42,358 bases of DNA from Planctomycetales bacterium (lineage in GTDB: Bacteria > Planctomycetota > Planctomycetia > Isosphaerales > Isosphaeraceae). The stretch is taken from the NCBI GenBank assembly GCA_027451885.1, contig DAIDHX010000031.1, positions 1-42,358 of the forward strand, written 5' to 3'. Both the position numbers and the translations under genes were made by a program. Shown here piece by piece: positions 17,181-27,300 of this stretch. The notes beneath the pieces were generated by a model, which saw nothing but the letters and a program-made list of their open reading frames with translations, was not told the origin of the DNA and made no database searches. How positions within the stretch are numbered: the stretch's first letter is position 1; each line of letters begins with the position of its first letter.

Positions 17181-19154
17181 ATGTCCGTCTCGTCGCAGTT
17201 TCTCTCGACTTATCGTCCCAGCCCATTGGTGAAACGGGGCCGGACGCGTACGACCCCCGCGCTTGAATTGCTTGAGACGCGGCAGGTTCTCTCGGCGGCG
17301 AACCCGCTGGCGGGTTTGACCGCACAGTCGAATCTCACGATCCTGCCGTTTGCCTCCACAGGGCCTTCGGGTTACTCGCCTACTCAGATCCAGACGGCCT
17401 ATGGCGTGAACCAGATCTCGCTCTCGGGGGCGATCTCGGGCTCGGGCGCGGGGCAAACGATCGCGATCGTGGACGCCTATAACGACCCCAACATCGCAGC
17501 CGACCTGGCCAAGTTCGACAAACAGTTTGGCCTTTCTGCTCCGCCATCGTTCACGGTGAAGAATCTGGGCGCGACCACCACCAACGCGGGCTGGGCACTT
17601 GAGACATCGCTCGACGTGGAGTGGGCGCACGCACTTGCTCCCAAGGCGAATATCGTGCTGGTGGAGGCAGCGTCGTCATCGCTCACGAGTCTCTTCAGCG
17701 CGGTGGGTCAGGCGAGCAATCTGGCGGGCGTAAGCGTGGTCTCAATGAGCTGGGGCACGCCGGAATTCTGGGGCGAATGGCAGTACGACAGCGTCTTCAC
17801 CACGCCCGCGGGGCATGCACCCGTCACCTTCGTGGCCTCGTCCGGCGACTCGGGCGCCTGGTATGGGCCAATGTATCCTTCGGTCTCGCCGAATGTACTG
17901 GCTGTCGGCGGTACTTCGCTCACGCTGGGCGCGAAGAACGCCTACGGCTCGGAAACGGGTTGGAGCGGCAGCACAGGCGGCTTCAGCGGCACCGACTACG
18001 GTTTCTTTTTCTACGAGACAGCGCCCGGCTTTCAGGTGAATGCCCAGGCCGCGGTGGGCCTCAATTACGGTATCCGCACCACGCCGGATGTGTCGTTCAA
18101 CGCCGATCCCAGTACCGGGGTTGCCGTGTATGACTCTGTTCCTTACAGCGGACAGTCGGGTTGGTTCCAGGTCGGTGGAACGAGCGCTGCGGCTCCGGCC
18201 TGGGCAGGGCTCGTCGCGATCGCGGATCAGGGGCTGGCCGCGGCTGGTAAACCCACGCTCTCGACCACTCAGCTCCAGAGTGCGCTTTATAGCTTGCCGA
18301 GCTCGGACTTCCACGATGTCACGACTGGATCCAACGGCTACTCCGCCACGCCTGGATACGACCTTGTCACCGGTCTTGGCAGCCCAGTGGCAAATCTGCT
18401 GATCCCCGGGATACTTGCGGCTGAGGGGGTGACCGCGTCGTCGATCAAGGCGGCTGTGAACACAACCGTAGGCGCGTCAACGAATGCTTTCCAGCACGCG
18501 GTGGAGATCACAGGCACGGGCACGATCACTGGGCCGATCGCTAGTTCGGGTTCGAGCGTGGCGGCGTCGACGATGAGCGCCTCGACAGCGACTGGTGTTG
18601 CGCCGATCCCCGCGACTGCAACCGGTTCTGCGTCGATCACCACCACGAATGGGGCTGACCCTGGGAACGCAGGCGGCTCTTCAACCGCGGTCGCGCCTGG
18701 GCACGCGACGGACGCCGTGTCCACGGCAGCGCCTGCCTCGACGACGGCATTTGGCCAGTCGAGCCTGGTCGTCGTGGGCTCAGGGCAAGCATCGTCGAGT
18801 TCGGTCTCGGATCTCGCCCTTGAAGAGTCGTCCAGGCCACCTCTCGATTCCAGTGACGGGCTCGGCGCGCCCACGGCGTCCGCGCCCGGCGAGCGCATGG
18901 CCCCTGCTCCATCGTCCGCGACGGAGTTTGAGCCGGCACTGCCCCGGGGCGAAACGCAGTTGAATTCGGGCGAATCCGCGCCCCGTGTGCCCGCGCCGGC
19001 GCCGGTGCGTCCCGCTGACGAACCCGAAAACGACGCTGAGGCAGGGCCGCTCGCCGGCGTGGCCGTACTCATCGGGGGCGCGTTTGCCCTTCGCAGCGCA
19101 CGCCTGAGGCGCGAACGCGACGGCAAGCGGTCCTGGATTCCAGGGCGGATCTAA
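17181..19154 (+). CDS. Sedolisin-type (S53) serine-carboxyl protease, exported and C-terminally anchored
   Basis: A 657-residue protein. The catalytic residues of sedolisins are in place: Glu141 and Asp145 in ALETSLDVEWAH, oxyanion Asp223 in SSGDSG, and Ser335 in GGTSAAAP. Spacings match kumamolisin closely. A calcium-loop motif, FHDVTTGSNGYSATPGYDLVTGLGSP, follows. The N-terminus carries ALELLETRQVLS (residues 27-38), a variant of the planctomycete LEPR-XLL sorting motif, but only about 40 residues separate it from the catalytic core, so the usual 180-residue propeptide is missing. After the core comes a roughly 200-residue Ser/Thr/Ala/Pro-rich stalk and a C-terminal segment, GVAVLIGGAFALRSARLRRER, that looks like a membrane anchor with a basic stop. 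ATG 17181 has GAGG upstream. It ends four bases before the convergent SDR gene. Confidence 0.88.
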   Translation: MSVSSQFLSTYRPSPLVKRGRTRTTPALELLETRQVLSAANPLAGLTAQSNLTILPFASTGPSGYSPTQIQTAYGVNQISLSGAISGSGAGQTIAIVDAYNDPNIAADLAKFDKQFGLSAPPSFTVKNLGATTTNAGWALETSLDVEWAHALAPKANIVLVEAASSSLTSLFSAVGQASNLAGVSVVSMSWGTPEFWGEWQYDSVFTTPAGHAPVTFVASSGDSGAWYGPMYPSVSPNVLAVGGTSLTLGAKNAYGSETGWSGSTGGFSGTDYGFFFYETAPGFQVNAQAAVGLNYGIRTTPDVSFNADPSTGVAVYDSVPYSGQSGWFQVGGTSAAAPAWAGLVAIADQGLAAAGKPTLSTTQLQSALYSLPSSDFHDVTTGSNGYSATPGYDLVTGLGSPVANLLIPGILAAEGVTASSIKAAVNTTVGASTNAFQHAVEITGTGTITGPIASSGSSVAASTMSASTATGVAPIPATATGSASITTTNGADPGNAGGSSTAVAPGHATDAVSTAAPASTTAFGQSSLVVVGSGQASSSSVSDLALEESSRPPLDSSDGLGAPTASAPGERMAPAPSSATEFEPALPRGETQLNSGESAPRVPAPAPVRPADEPENDAEAGPLAGVAVLIGGAFALRSARLRRERDGKRSWIPGRI

Positions 19155-19158
19155 GCCG

Positions 19159-19989
19159 CTACGATCTCCGCCTGGTGCGTGCGGCCGTGCGATCGAGAAA
19201 CCACCGCGCGACACCTGGGATGTGCCTTGCGAGCCGATCCGAGAGCTGGGCGTCCCATCCGGGCACAATCCGGAAGCGCCCAGCCTCGATTCCTCGGATC
19301 ATCGCCGCCGCGACTTGTTCGGGCTCGAGCACACGCGCCAGGCCCGCGATCGCACAGGTTTCCGGCGGACGGCTCCGCGCCTCCGCCTCAAGCTGCGGCG
19401 TGCGGGTATCGGGCGGCAGTACGACCGATACCTGGATACCCCAAACCGCAAGCTCGCTTCGGAGCGCCTCGGTAAAGCCGATCAGGGCGTACTTCGAAGG
19501 CGCGTAGGCGCTATAGCCCAGAAACGCGATCGCGCCTGCCATCGAGGCGACATTCACAATGGCGCCCTTGCCCCGCGTTCGAAACGCAGGCACGAGCGCG
19601 CGGCAGGTCCATACCGCACCCAGGTAGTTCACGCGAATCATTTCCTCGAACACCTCGGGCGCAGTGCTTTCGAAGTAATCCGCATACGCGACCCCCGCGC
19701 AGTTGACGAGCACATCCACCGGGCGCACCGCGTCAAATGCACGCAGATGCTGCTCGATCGCCTCGCGCTGAGAGACGTCCACACACTCCGACGCGAAACG
19801 CTGTTCGGCCGAGACGCGATCGCGCTCCAGTAATGACAGCGTCTCCTCAAGCGCTGCCTGACGGCGCGCCAGCAGAAGCAGGCTCGCACCCCGTTGAGCC
19901 AGCATTCGCGCCAGGGCGCGGCCGATACCGCTCGAACCGCCAGTCACAACGATGGTCTTGCCGTCGAAGCGTTTCAGCCTGCGCGGCAT
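19159..19989 (-). CDS. SDR oxidoreductase, 3-ketodihydrosphingosine reductase-like
   Basis: A 276-residue classical SDR. The NADPH motif TGGSSGIG is at residues 16-23, NCAG at 96-99, catalytic Ser149, and Tyr162/Lys166 in SAYAPSKYA. What sets it apart is LPPDTRTPQLEAEARSRPPET at about 191-211, which parallels the YPPDTDTPGF...KP.ET region typical of 3-ketodihydrosphingosine reductases (KDSR/Tsc10), followed by LEPEQVAAAMIRGIEAGRF. These enzymes reduce the 3-keto group of long-chain 2-amino-3-ketones to the alcohol. It lies 29 bp downstream of an alpha-oxoamine synthase that would make exactly such a ketone. The first residues MPRRLKRF are basic and no TM helix is evident, unlike the eukaryotic enzyme. 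The SDR family is certain; the specificity is inferred from motif plus context. Confidence 0.85.
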   Translation of the reverse strand: MPRRLKRFDGKTIVVTGGSSGIGRALARMLAQRGASLLLLARRQAALEETLSLLERDRVSAEQRFASECVDVSQREAIEQHLRAFDAVRPVDVLVNCAGVAYADYFESTAPEVFEEMIRVNYLGAVWTCRALVPAFRTRGKGAIVNVASMAGAIAFLGYSAYAPSKYALIGFTEALRSELAVWGIQVSVVLPPDTRTPQLEAEARSRPPETCAIAGLARVLEPEQVAAAMIRGIEAGRFRIVPGWDAQLSDRLARHIPGVARWFLDRTAARTRRRS

Positions 19990-20018
19990 GGCGCGTGCTC
20001 CACGAGTCGAGAATCTCG

Positions 20019-21386
20019 CTAATCGGACAGCCGGGCCAGCTCCTCCGCCACTGCGGCGACCGTGGCGTCGACTTGCTCCTCGTTATGAAGCGCCGTCAGG
20101 AAGAATCGCAGTCGCGATGCCTGATCCTCGACCGCCGGGAAGATGATCGGTTGCACATTGATTCCGCGCCCATGGAGCGCCTGGGCGAGCCGGCCGCACT
20201 TGCGCGAATCACGCACCATGATCGGAATGATCGGCGTGTCGCTCGCAAGCCCCGTGTCGAGTCCACGACCGCGCGCCTGTTCCAGAAAATAGCGTGAGAT
20301 CGAGCGCAGTCGCTCGACCCGCTCCGGCTCGCGCTTGAGGATTGCGATCGATTCGAGCGCCGCGGCCGCGGCGGGCGGCGGCATCCCCAGCGAATAGACA
20401 AACCCGGGGGCTGTGTGCCGCAGGTAGTCGATCATCGCCGCCGAGCCCGCGATGTAACCCCCGCAACTTCCAAACGCCTTGCTGAGCGTGCCCATCCAGA
20501 GATCCACGGCCGCCGTGTCGATACCGAAATGCTCGCCGATACCTCGGCCCTTCGCGCCCAGAGTGCCGATCGAGTGAGCCTCGTCGACCATCAGAAACGT
20601 CTTGTAACGCTTCTTAATCGCGATCAGGCCTGGCAAGGGGGCGATGTCGCCGTCCATGCTGTAGACCCCCTCGACGACGATCAGGACGCGGCGGTAGCTG
20701 CCGCGGCACTCGGCGAGTATCTGCTCGAGCGTGTCCAGGTCGTTGTGGGGAAACGCCCGTGTCTTCGCGCCCGAGAGCCGCGCCCCGGCAAGGCTGCAGT
20801 TGTGGATGAGCGCGTCGTGCAGGATCAGGTCGCCATCCTTCACCAGGTGCCCGATCGTGGTTGCGCCCGTGAGATAACCAGCCACGAAGGCAAGCGCGTC
20901 GTCAGCTCCCAGGAGCTCGGCGAGCGCGCGTTCAAGCTCGCGGTGGATTGGCCGTTCCCCGGCCACCAGCCGGCTCGCGTTGGCCGAGGCGCCGAAGCGC
21001 TCCGCCGCGCGGGCGAGCGCGTCGATCACGCGGGGATCACCTGACATGCCAAGATAATTATAGCTCGAATAATTGACGCATAGTCGGCCATTGACAATCG
21101 CACTTGCGCCCGCCTGCGGCTCGATGAGCTTGAAAAACGGGAATTCAATGCCGAGCCGGTCCGCCGCCTCGCGCTGGGCGACGAGCGAAAGGTATTCAGG
21201 AGAGCGGTCGAACTGATAGTACTTGGCTGGGATATCGATCTCGCCAGCGGCCGTGCCGGCGCTGGAGCTCTGGTCGCGGAGGTTCTCCGGCAGCGGCTGG
21301 CTCGCCCCTTCGGCGAGTAGCTTCTTGAGCAGCGCGCGCTTCTGATCCGCGCTTGCGACGGCAAGGGTGGATTCGGTCGACTTCAT
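20019..21386 (-). CDS. Alpha-oxoamine synthase (serine palmitoyltransferase/AONS-like), PKS-linked
   Basis: A 455-residue PLP enzyme of the alpha-oxoamine synthase family. PLP-binding Lys303 lies in GTLSKAFGSCGGYIAGS, Asp268 and His271 in VDEAHSIGTLG, and a ring-stacking His195 in LHDALIHNCSLAG. The motif GT.SK.FG..GGYI is closer to serine palmitoyltransferase/Lcb2 and Fum8 than to KBL or BioF. The N-terminus is about 50-60 residues longer than in stand-alone bacterial enzymes and starts with a possible docking helix, DQKRALLKKLL. The enzyme condenses an amino acid with an acyl thioester, releasing CO2. Its ATG overlaps the PKS stop (ATGA), and the PKS has no thioesterase, so off-loading of the ACP-bound chain is the likely job. 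The amino acid (Ser, Ala or Gly) cannot be read from sequence. Confidence 0.9.
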   Translation of the reverse strand: MKSTESTLAVASADQKRALLKKLLAEGASQPLPENLRDQSSSAGTAAGEIDIPAKYYQFDRSPEYLSLVAQREAADRLGIEFPFFKLIEPQAGASAIVNGRLCVNYSSYNYLGMSGDPRVIDALARAAERFGASANASRLVAGERPIHRELERALAELLGADDALAFVAGYLTGATTIGHLVKDGDLILHDALIHNCSLAGARLSGAKTRAFPHNDLDTLEQILAECRGSYRRVLIVVEGVYSMDGDIAPLPGLIAIKKRYKTFLMVDEAHSIGTLGAKGRGIGEHFGIDTAAVDLWMGTLSKAFGSCGGYIAGSAAMIDYLRHTAPGFVYSLGMPPPAAAAALESIAILKREPERVERLRSISRYFLEQARGRGLDTGLASDTPIIPIMVRDSRKCGRLAQALHGRGINVQPIIFPAVEDQASRLRFFLTALHNEEQVDATVAAVAEELARLSD

Positions 21387-24300
21387 GGGTGTGCCTCCTG
21401 GCTCAGGAGCCGGTTAAGGAGCTCGTCGACCTCGGCATCGGAGAGATCGTCGACATCGGGAAAAGCATCGATAGATGAGTCGAGCGCGATGCGCCGGGCG
21501 GGAGCACGCACGGGCGCGGGTGTTTCGGCAGGTGTGGCCGTTGGGTTTCCTGCGCGTGCCTGGGTTGATGCGGGCGCGCTCGCGAGCGAGAGTTTCTCCA
21601 GCAGCCGCTCGGCGAGGCTCAGAATTGTGCCGCCGCCGATGAAGTCCATGGGAGAAAAGGTCGCGCCTGTCCGAGCGGAGAGCAGCGCTTGCAGTTCGAC
21701 GGCCATGAGCGAATCGACGCCAAGCTGGCTGATGTTTTGTTCGAGATCGAGCTTTTCGGCCGGCATCCGCAGTACCCTGGCCAGGATCTCTTGCACGGCC
21801 GCGGCTGCGATGGCGACTCGTTCGGCGTGTGTGGCTGCCAGCACGCGGCGGGCGAAAACGTCGGGCGCGGACCCATCCTGCGCCTCGTTTTCAGTTTTCG
21901 CTGTGATTTCCGTGTATTTGGGTCGCGATGCAACGGCAGGGGCGAATCTGCGCCAGATGCCCCAGTCGATATCAGCGGCAATCGCCCGCGTGCGGCCCTC
22001 GGCCATGAGCTGACCCAGAATCACGAGCGCCTCTGGAATCGGCAGACCGACGAGCCCGGTGCGCTCGAGATGGTCAGACACCCCCTGGTTCCGCGCCACG
22101 AAGCCCGCACCCGCGAGACTGCCCCAGTTCACGGTGAGCGCGGGGAGTCCAAGCGAGCGGCGATACTCGGCGAGCGCGTCGAGCCAGGCGTTCGCGGCGG
22201 CGTAAGCTCCCTGCCCCAGGTTGCCGATCACACCCACGAGCGAGGAATAGAGCACAAAGTGGTCAAGCGCCAGCCCGCGTGTGGCCAGATGCAGGTTCCA
22301 CGCGCCTTTCGCCTTGGGATCGAGCGGAGTACGGAAGCGCGTGGGATCGAGCCGGTCAATCAGGTCGTCGTCGAGCACCATCGCCGCATGGAACACCCCT
22401 GCCAGGGGCGGCATGGATTCACGGATTTTGTGGACGAGCGTGGTGACGGCGCCTCGGTCCGAGACGTCGACGGCGGCGGCGTGGGCGCAAACCCCTGCTT
22501 GCGCAAACGCCTCGAGCGCCTCGCGGGCTTCGGGCGTTGCCGCGCCTTTGCGTCCGACGAGCACGAGCGTGCGCGCTCCCTGGCTGATGAGCCAGCGCGC
22601 GGTTTCCAGGCCGAAACCAGAAAGCCCGCCCGTGACCAGATACGTCGCGTCCGGTCGGACGAGGGTGCGCGGGCGCGAGACGACTACAGGCACGGGTTCG
22701 CCGTGGGTGACGACCAGCTTGCCGATGTGCCTGGCCTGAGCGAGCTGCCGGAACGCGTCTTCGATCTGGGCGGCGGGAAAGCAGGTGGTGGGGATGGGGC
22801 CAAGCGCGCCCGACGCAAAGAGCGTCCTGAGCTCGTTTTCAAGCCGCGCGGCCACGTGCGGGCGATCCACCAGCAAGCGGTCGAGATCGATTGCCGCGAA
22901 CGTGAGATTGCGGTTGAAGGGCTTCAGATTCAGGGGCGCATCGGCATCGATATCGCGCTTGCCGATCTCAATGAAACGCCCATGCGCAGCACAGATCTCG
23001 ACACTCTTGCGGAGCGCATCGCCTGTCAGCGAGTTGAGCACCACGTCGACTCCGCGCCCGGCGGTGGCCTTGAGGATTTGTTCCGCGAAATCGAGCGACC
23101 GCGAATCGAAGACGTGCTCCACACCCAAAGCGTGCACGAACGCGCGTTTTTCCGGGCTGCCCGCGGTGGCGAAGATCCTGGCCCCGAGCGCCTGCGCCAC
23201 CTGGATCGCCGCTAGACCCACGCCTCCCGAGGCCGCGTGGATGAGCACGCTCTCGCCAGGCTCGAGCTGGGCGATCTCCTTGAGCGCGTGATACGCCGTC
23301 ATGAAGACCACGGGCGCTGCCGCGGCTTCCTCGAGCGAAAGCCCGGGGAATAGCGGACTAAATTGCTGGCTGGGCGCAGTGAGGTAGCGGCGGAACCCGC
23401 CCGCCGCCCAGCCCTGCACCGCCTCGCCGATTCGCGATTCACAGACGCCGGGTCCTACCCGAGTGATCACCCCCGAACACTCGAGTCCCAGCGTTCTGCC
23501 GGACCATGTGCCCTCAACCACATCGGCCGAGAGCACTCCCATGACCTTGAGCACGTCCTTGTAATTGAGCCCACTGGCCGCGATTTGCACCTCAACCTGG
23601 CCGGGACCGGGCTCGATACGCTCACACTCGTGGAAGGCCAGGTTGTCGAAGCTGCCTTCCGACCGCAGTACAAGCTCGTAAGGCGCTGCACCGTCCGCCA
23701 GCCGCGTGATTCGTGGCGCGGCGTTCGATTGGACCAGGCGCGCCGCGAAGCGATCCTTGCCACGGTAGGCAAGCTCCGTTTCCGGGCCGGCCGCGTTGAT
23801 CTCATCGGCGAGCAATTCCAGGTTTGTCTCGAGCTCGGGATCGAGATCCACAATCGAGAATCGAAGCTCGGAATGTTCGACTTCCACCACTCTCGCCAGC
23901 CCCCAGAGCGCGGCCTGATTGGGAACAGGCGCGCGATCGGAGTGGTCCACGGCAATCGCTCCAGCCGTCGCGGTCCAGACCCTGGGCGTTTGCGCCAGCC
24001 CAGCGCGCCCCAGCGCCTGAATAAGGGTGAGCACGCGGGAGCAGGCGTTGAGCCCCGTCGCCGCGTCGTCGAGGGCCGCTTCTGGCAGGGGCTCGAGGTC
24101 AAGGGCCCGCAGGTCGACAAGCGCATCGATCCGAGCGTCGCGGCCAAGCTCCTGGAACAGCCAGTCGTGATCGTCGGCGAGCCCCGCGATCATGAAGCGA
24201 TCAGCGGACAATCGAGCCCGCTTCGGCCCGCGCTCGACCACGGCCGCTGTCCAGCCGCGATCCGAGAGCAGGTCAGCCAGTCGAGCGCCCAGCCCCGCGG

Positions 24301-27300
24301 CATCAGTGAGGACGACCGCCCGCAAGAGCGTCGCGGCCTGGTCGCGGCCGCTGGGTTCCAGAATCGCGGGGCGCCAGGTAAGGTCATAAAGTCTGCGCGC
24401 GGTGGGATCGGCGGCTTCCGAGGGCTTGCCGATGGCCTTGCAGCGAAATCCGCGCACCTCGGCCAGCAGCCGTCCTGTCTCGTCGTGGAATGTGAGATCA
24501 CACTCGAGCGCGGTCGAATTGCACACGTTCAACCGTCCCCGACACCAGACTCGCGCGGGCAGGGCTGCGTGGAAGCGCACCCGCTCGATGCCGACGGGCA
24601 GGAACAGCCCCTGCTCCTCCGCGCTGGTCTCCACCGCCGCGAGCAGCGCATGAAAGCCGGCGTCAAGCAGAACGGGGTGCAGGTGATAGCGGTCGAGATC
24701 ATCGCCGAGCGTGTCTGGGAGCTCGAGCTCGGCAACCATCCGCCCCGCGCCACGTGTGATCGAGCGCACTGCCTGAAAGAGCGGGCCGTACTCGAGCCCG
24801 CGCTGCGCCAGCCGGGTGTAGAGCGCGCGGGCGGGTTCGGGCTCCAGATCGAGGTCGAGATCGAACGGTTCATTCCCTGGCGCGGGCTGGCTCGTGCCCT
24901 TGCGCTCGAGGATCCGCGCGTCGGCATGGGCGTCCCAGGTCTCACGGCCGCGTGGGCGAGCGTGCGCGGTCACCTTGCGTGTCCGCGGATCGAGCGCGAC
25001 ATGGAGCTGAGTCCCGCCGGCTGGGTCGAGCACGAGCGCCTTCTTGAAGGTGATCGACTCGAGCACGATCGGGCCCGCGGAGGCGCCTTCGAGCTCGATC
25101 GCGGCGGCGAGGCACGCCTCAACGTACCCCGCGCCGGGGAATACCACCGCGCCCTGGATTTTATGATCACGCAGATAGGGGAAAAGCGAGTCGCCAAGCT
25201 CGGCCCTCCAAGCGGGATCGGGCGCGCGCTCGGAGAGGTCGAGCAAGGGATGACCGTCGCCCCCGAGCCGATCCTCGCGCGATTCGAGCGACTCGCACCA
25301 GTGCAGCTCGCGCTGCCAGGGATAGGCCGGCAAGCGCACGAACCGGCCCCGATCGCCGTAGAGCCCGCGCCAGTCGATCGTGCACCCCGCGGTGTAGAGC
25401 GCTCCCAGCGCGTCGAGCAGCGAGGCGCGATTGGATGCGCCTCGTCTCAAGGTGCCGACGGCCGTTGCGGCGGCACTGGACTCGCGCACGCATTCGAGAA
25501 GCGAGCCAGAGAGCACTGGGTGCGGACCGACCTCGAGGAACAGGTCGTATCCTTCAGCCAGCAGAGTGGTGATGGCGTCGGCAAAGAGCACTGGCGCGCG
25601 CACGTTACGGTACCAGTACTCGGCATCCCATGGCGAGCCGACCCGCCCGCCCGTGACTGTGGAATAGAGAGGCAGCCGGGGCTGGCGGGGCTGGATGCCG
25701 GCGAGCGCATCGAGCAGGCTTTGCTCGAGCGGCTCCATCTGCGGACTGTGATAGGCGATGTCGACCTTGAGGAACCGCTGGAAGATCTGCTCGCGTTCCA
25801 GCTCGGCGGCGATCGACTCGAGGGCGTCCATCGTGCCCGAGAGGGTGCACGACCCTGGGCTATTCACCGCGGCGATGACGACCAGGCGCTCGCGGCCGCG
25901 AAGCCTGGTGCGCGCCTGGTGCGCGGACATGCCGACCGCGAGCATGCCGCCGCCGCCCCGCGCCTGGGCCTGCTTGCGCCCGCGCTCAAGGCTTACTCGC
26001 ACGGCGTCTTCGAGACAGAGCATGCCCGACGTATAGGCCGCCGAGACCTCGCCGACCGAATGCCCCACGACCGCCCGTGGCGTGACTCCCCAGGACTCGA
26101 GAAGCACGGTGAGGCCGACTTGCATTGCGAAATTGAGCGGCTGGGCATACTCGGTAAGTTGCACCCGCGACCGCGCCTCGCCCGCCTCGAGCTCGCTCGC
26201 CAGCGACCACCCCGCGATCGGCTCGAAACAGGCGTCGATCCGCTCGATCTCGCGGCGGAAGACAGGCTCCTCCGCGAGCAGGGTTTGGCCCATACCCCAC
26301 CATTGCGGCCCCATGCCGGAATAGACAAAGACAGGCCCCTGCCGCGCGCTGGCGGTTCCCAGGCGCACCCCTTCCATTGAAGCACCGGTGGCGAAGGCGG
26401 CCAGCTTCTGCCGCATGGCCCCGGGCGAATCCGCCACAACCGCGAGCCGGTGCGGGTGATGGCTTGACCGCACCGCGGCCGAATAGCAAAGGTCGACGAG
26501 CTCGGGACCAGGCTCGCTCCCCTCGGCGTGGGCTCGCGCAAGCGCCTGGAGCGCGGGTTCGCTCCGCGCTGAGAGAACGAGCAACTGGGTTCGCTCGGGA
26601 TCCTGGCTCGGAGGCAAGAGGACCGTCGCCCGCGCACGGTAAGGGGACCGAGGCGCCTCCTCGAGAATCGCGTGCGCGTTCGTGCCGCCGAAGCCGAAGG
26701 AATTGACGCCGGCGATCGCGCGATCAAAAAACCCAGGCCATGCCGTGGGCGCCTTGGCGAGCGCAAGACCCAGGTCGTCGAAAGGGATCGCCGGATTGGG
26801 CCCGTCGACAAGCGGATGCGGCGGGATCGTGCGATATTTCAGGCAGAGGGCGGCCTTGATTACGCCGGCGATGCCCGCGGCGGCCTCGAGGTGGCCGATA
26901 TTCGCCTTCACCGACCCGAGATGACAGCGGAGGTCTCCCGGACGGCCCGCACCGACCGCCTCGCCGATCGCGCTCGCTTCGATCGGGTCGCCAACCGGCG
27001 TTCCCGTGCCGTGTGCTTCGAGATACCCCACTGCGCGCGGAGAAACCCCGGCCCTGCGGCAGACCTCAGCAATCAGACGCGCCTGGGCCTCGCCGCTGGG
27101 GAGCGTGATGCCGGATGTGTGGCCGTCCTGATTCACGCCCGTACCACGCACAATGGCCTCCACAGGATCGCCGTCGGCAAGCGCTCGCGACAACCGCTTC
27201 AGCACCACCACGCCCGCGCCTTCACCCCGCCCATAACCGTTGGCCGATACATCAAACGACTTGCTCCGCCCGTCAGGCGCCAGGAAGTGCGCCTTCGAAA

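Noticed and set aside
16929-17630. A 233-codon open frame on the minus strand
   Set aside because: It overlaps the start of the sedolisin gene in antisense and shows no domain; the sedolisin N-terminal motif and ribosome site argue for the plus strand.
23363-26380. A 1005-codon open frame on the plus strand
   Set aside because: It is fully antisense to the PKS, whose catalytic motifs are all intact on the minus strand. The translation is Arg/Glu/Gly-rich without any domain, as expected of a shadow frame in GC-rich DNA.
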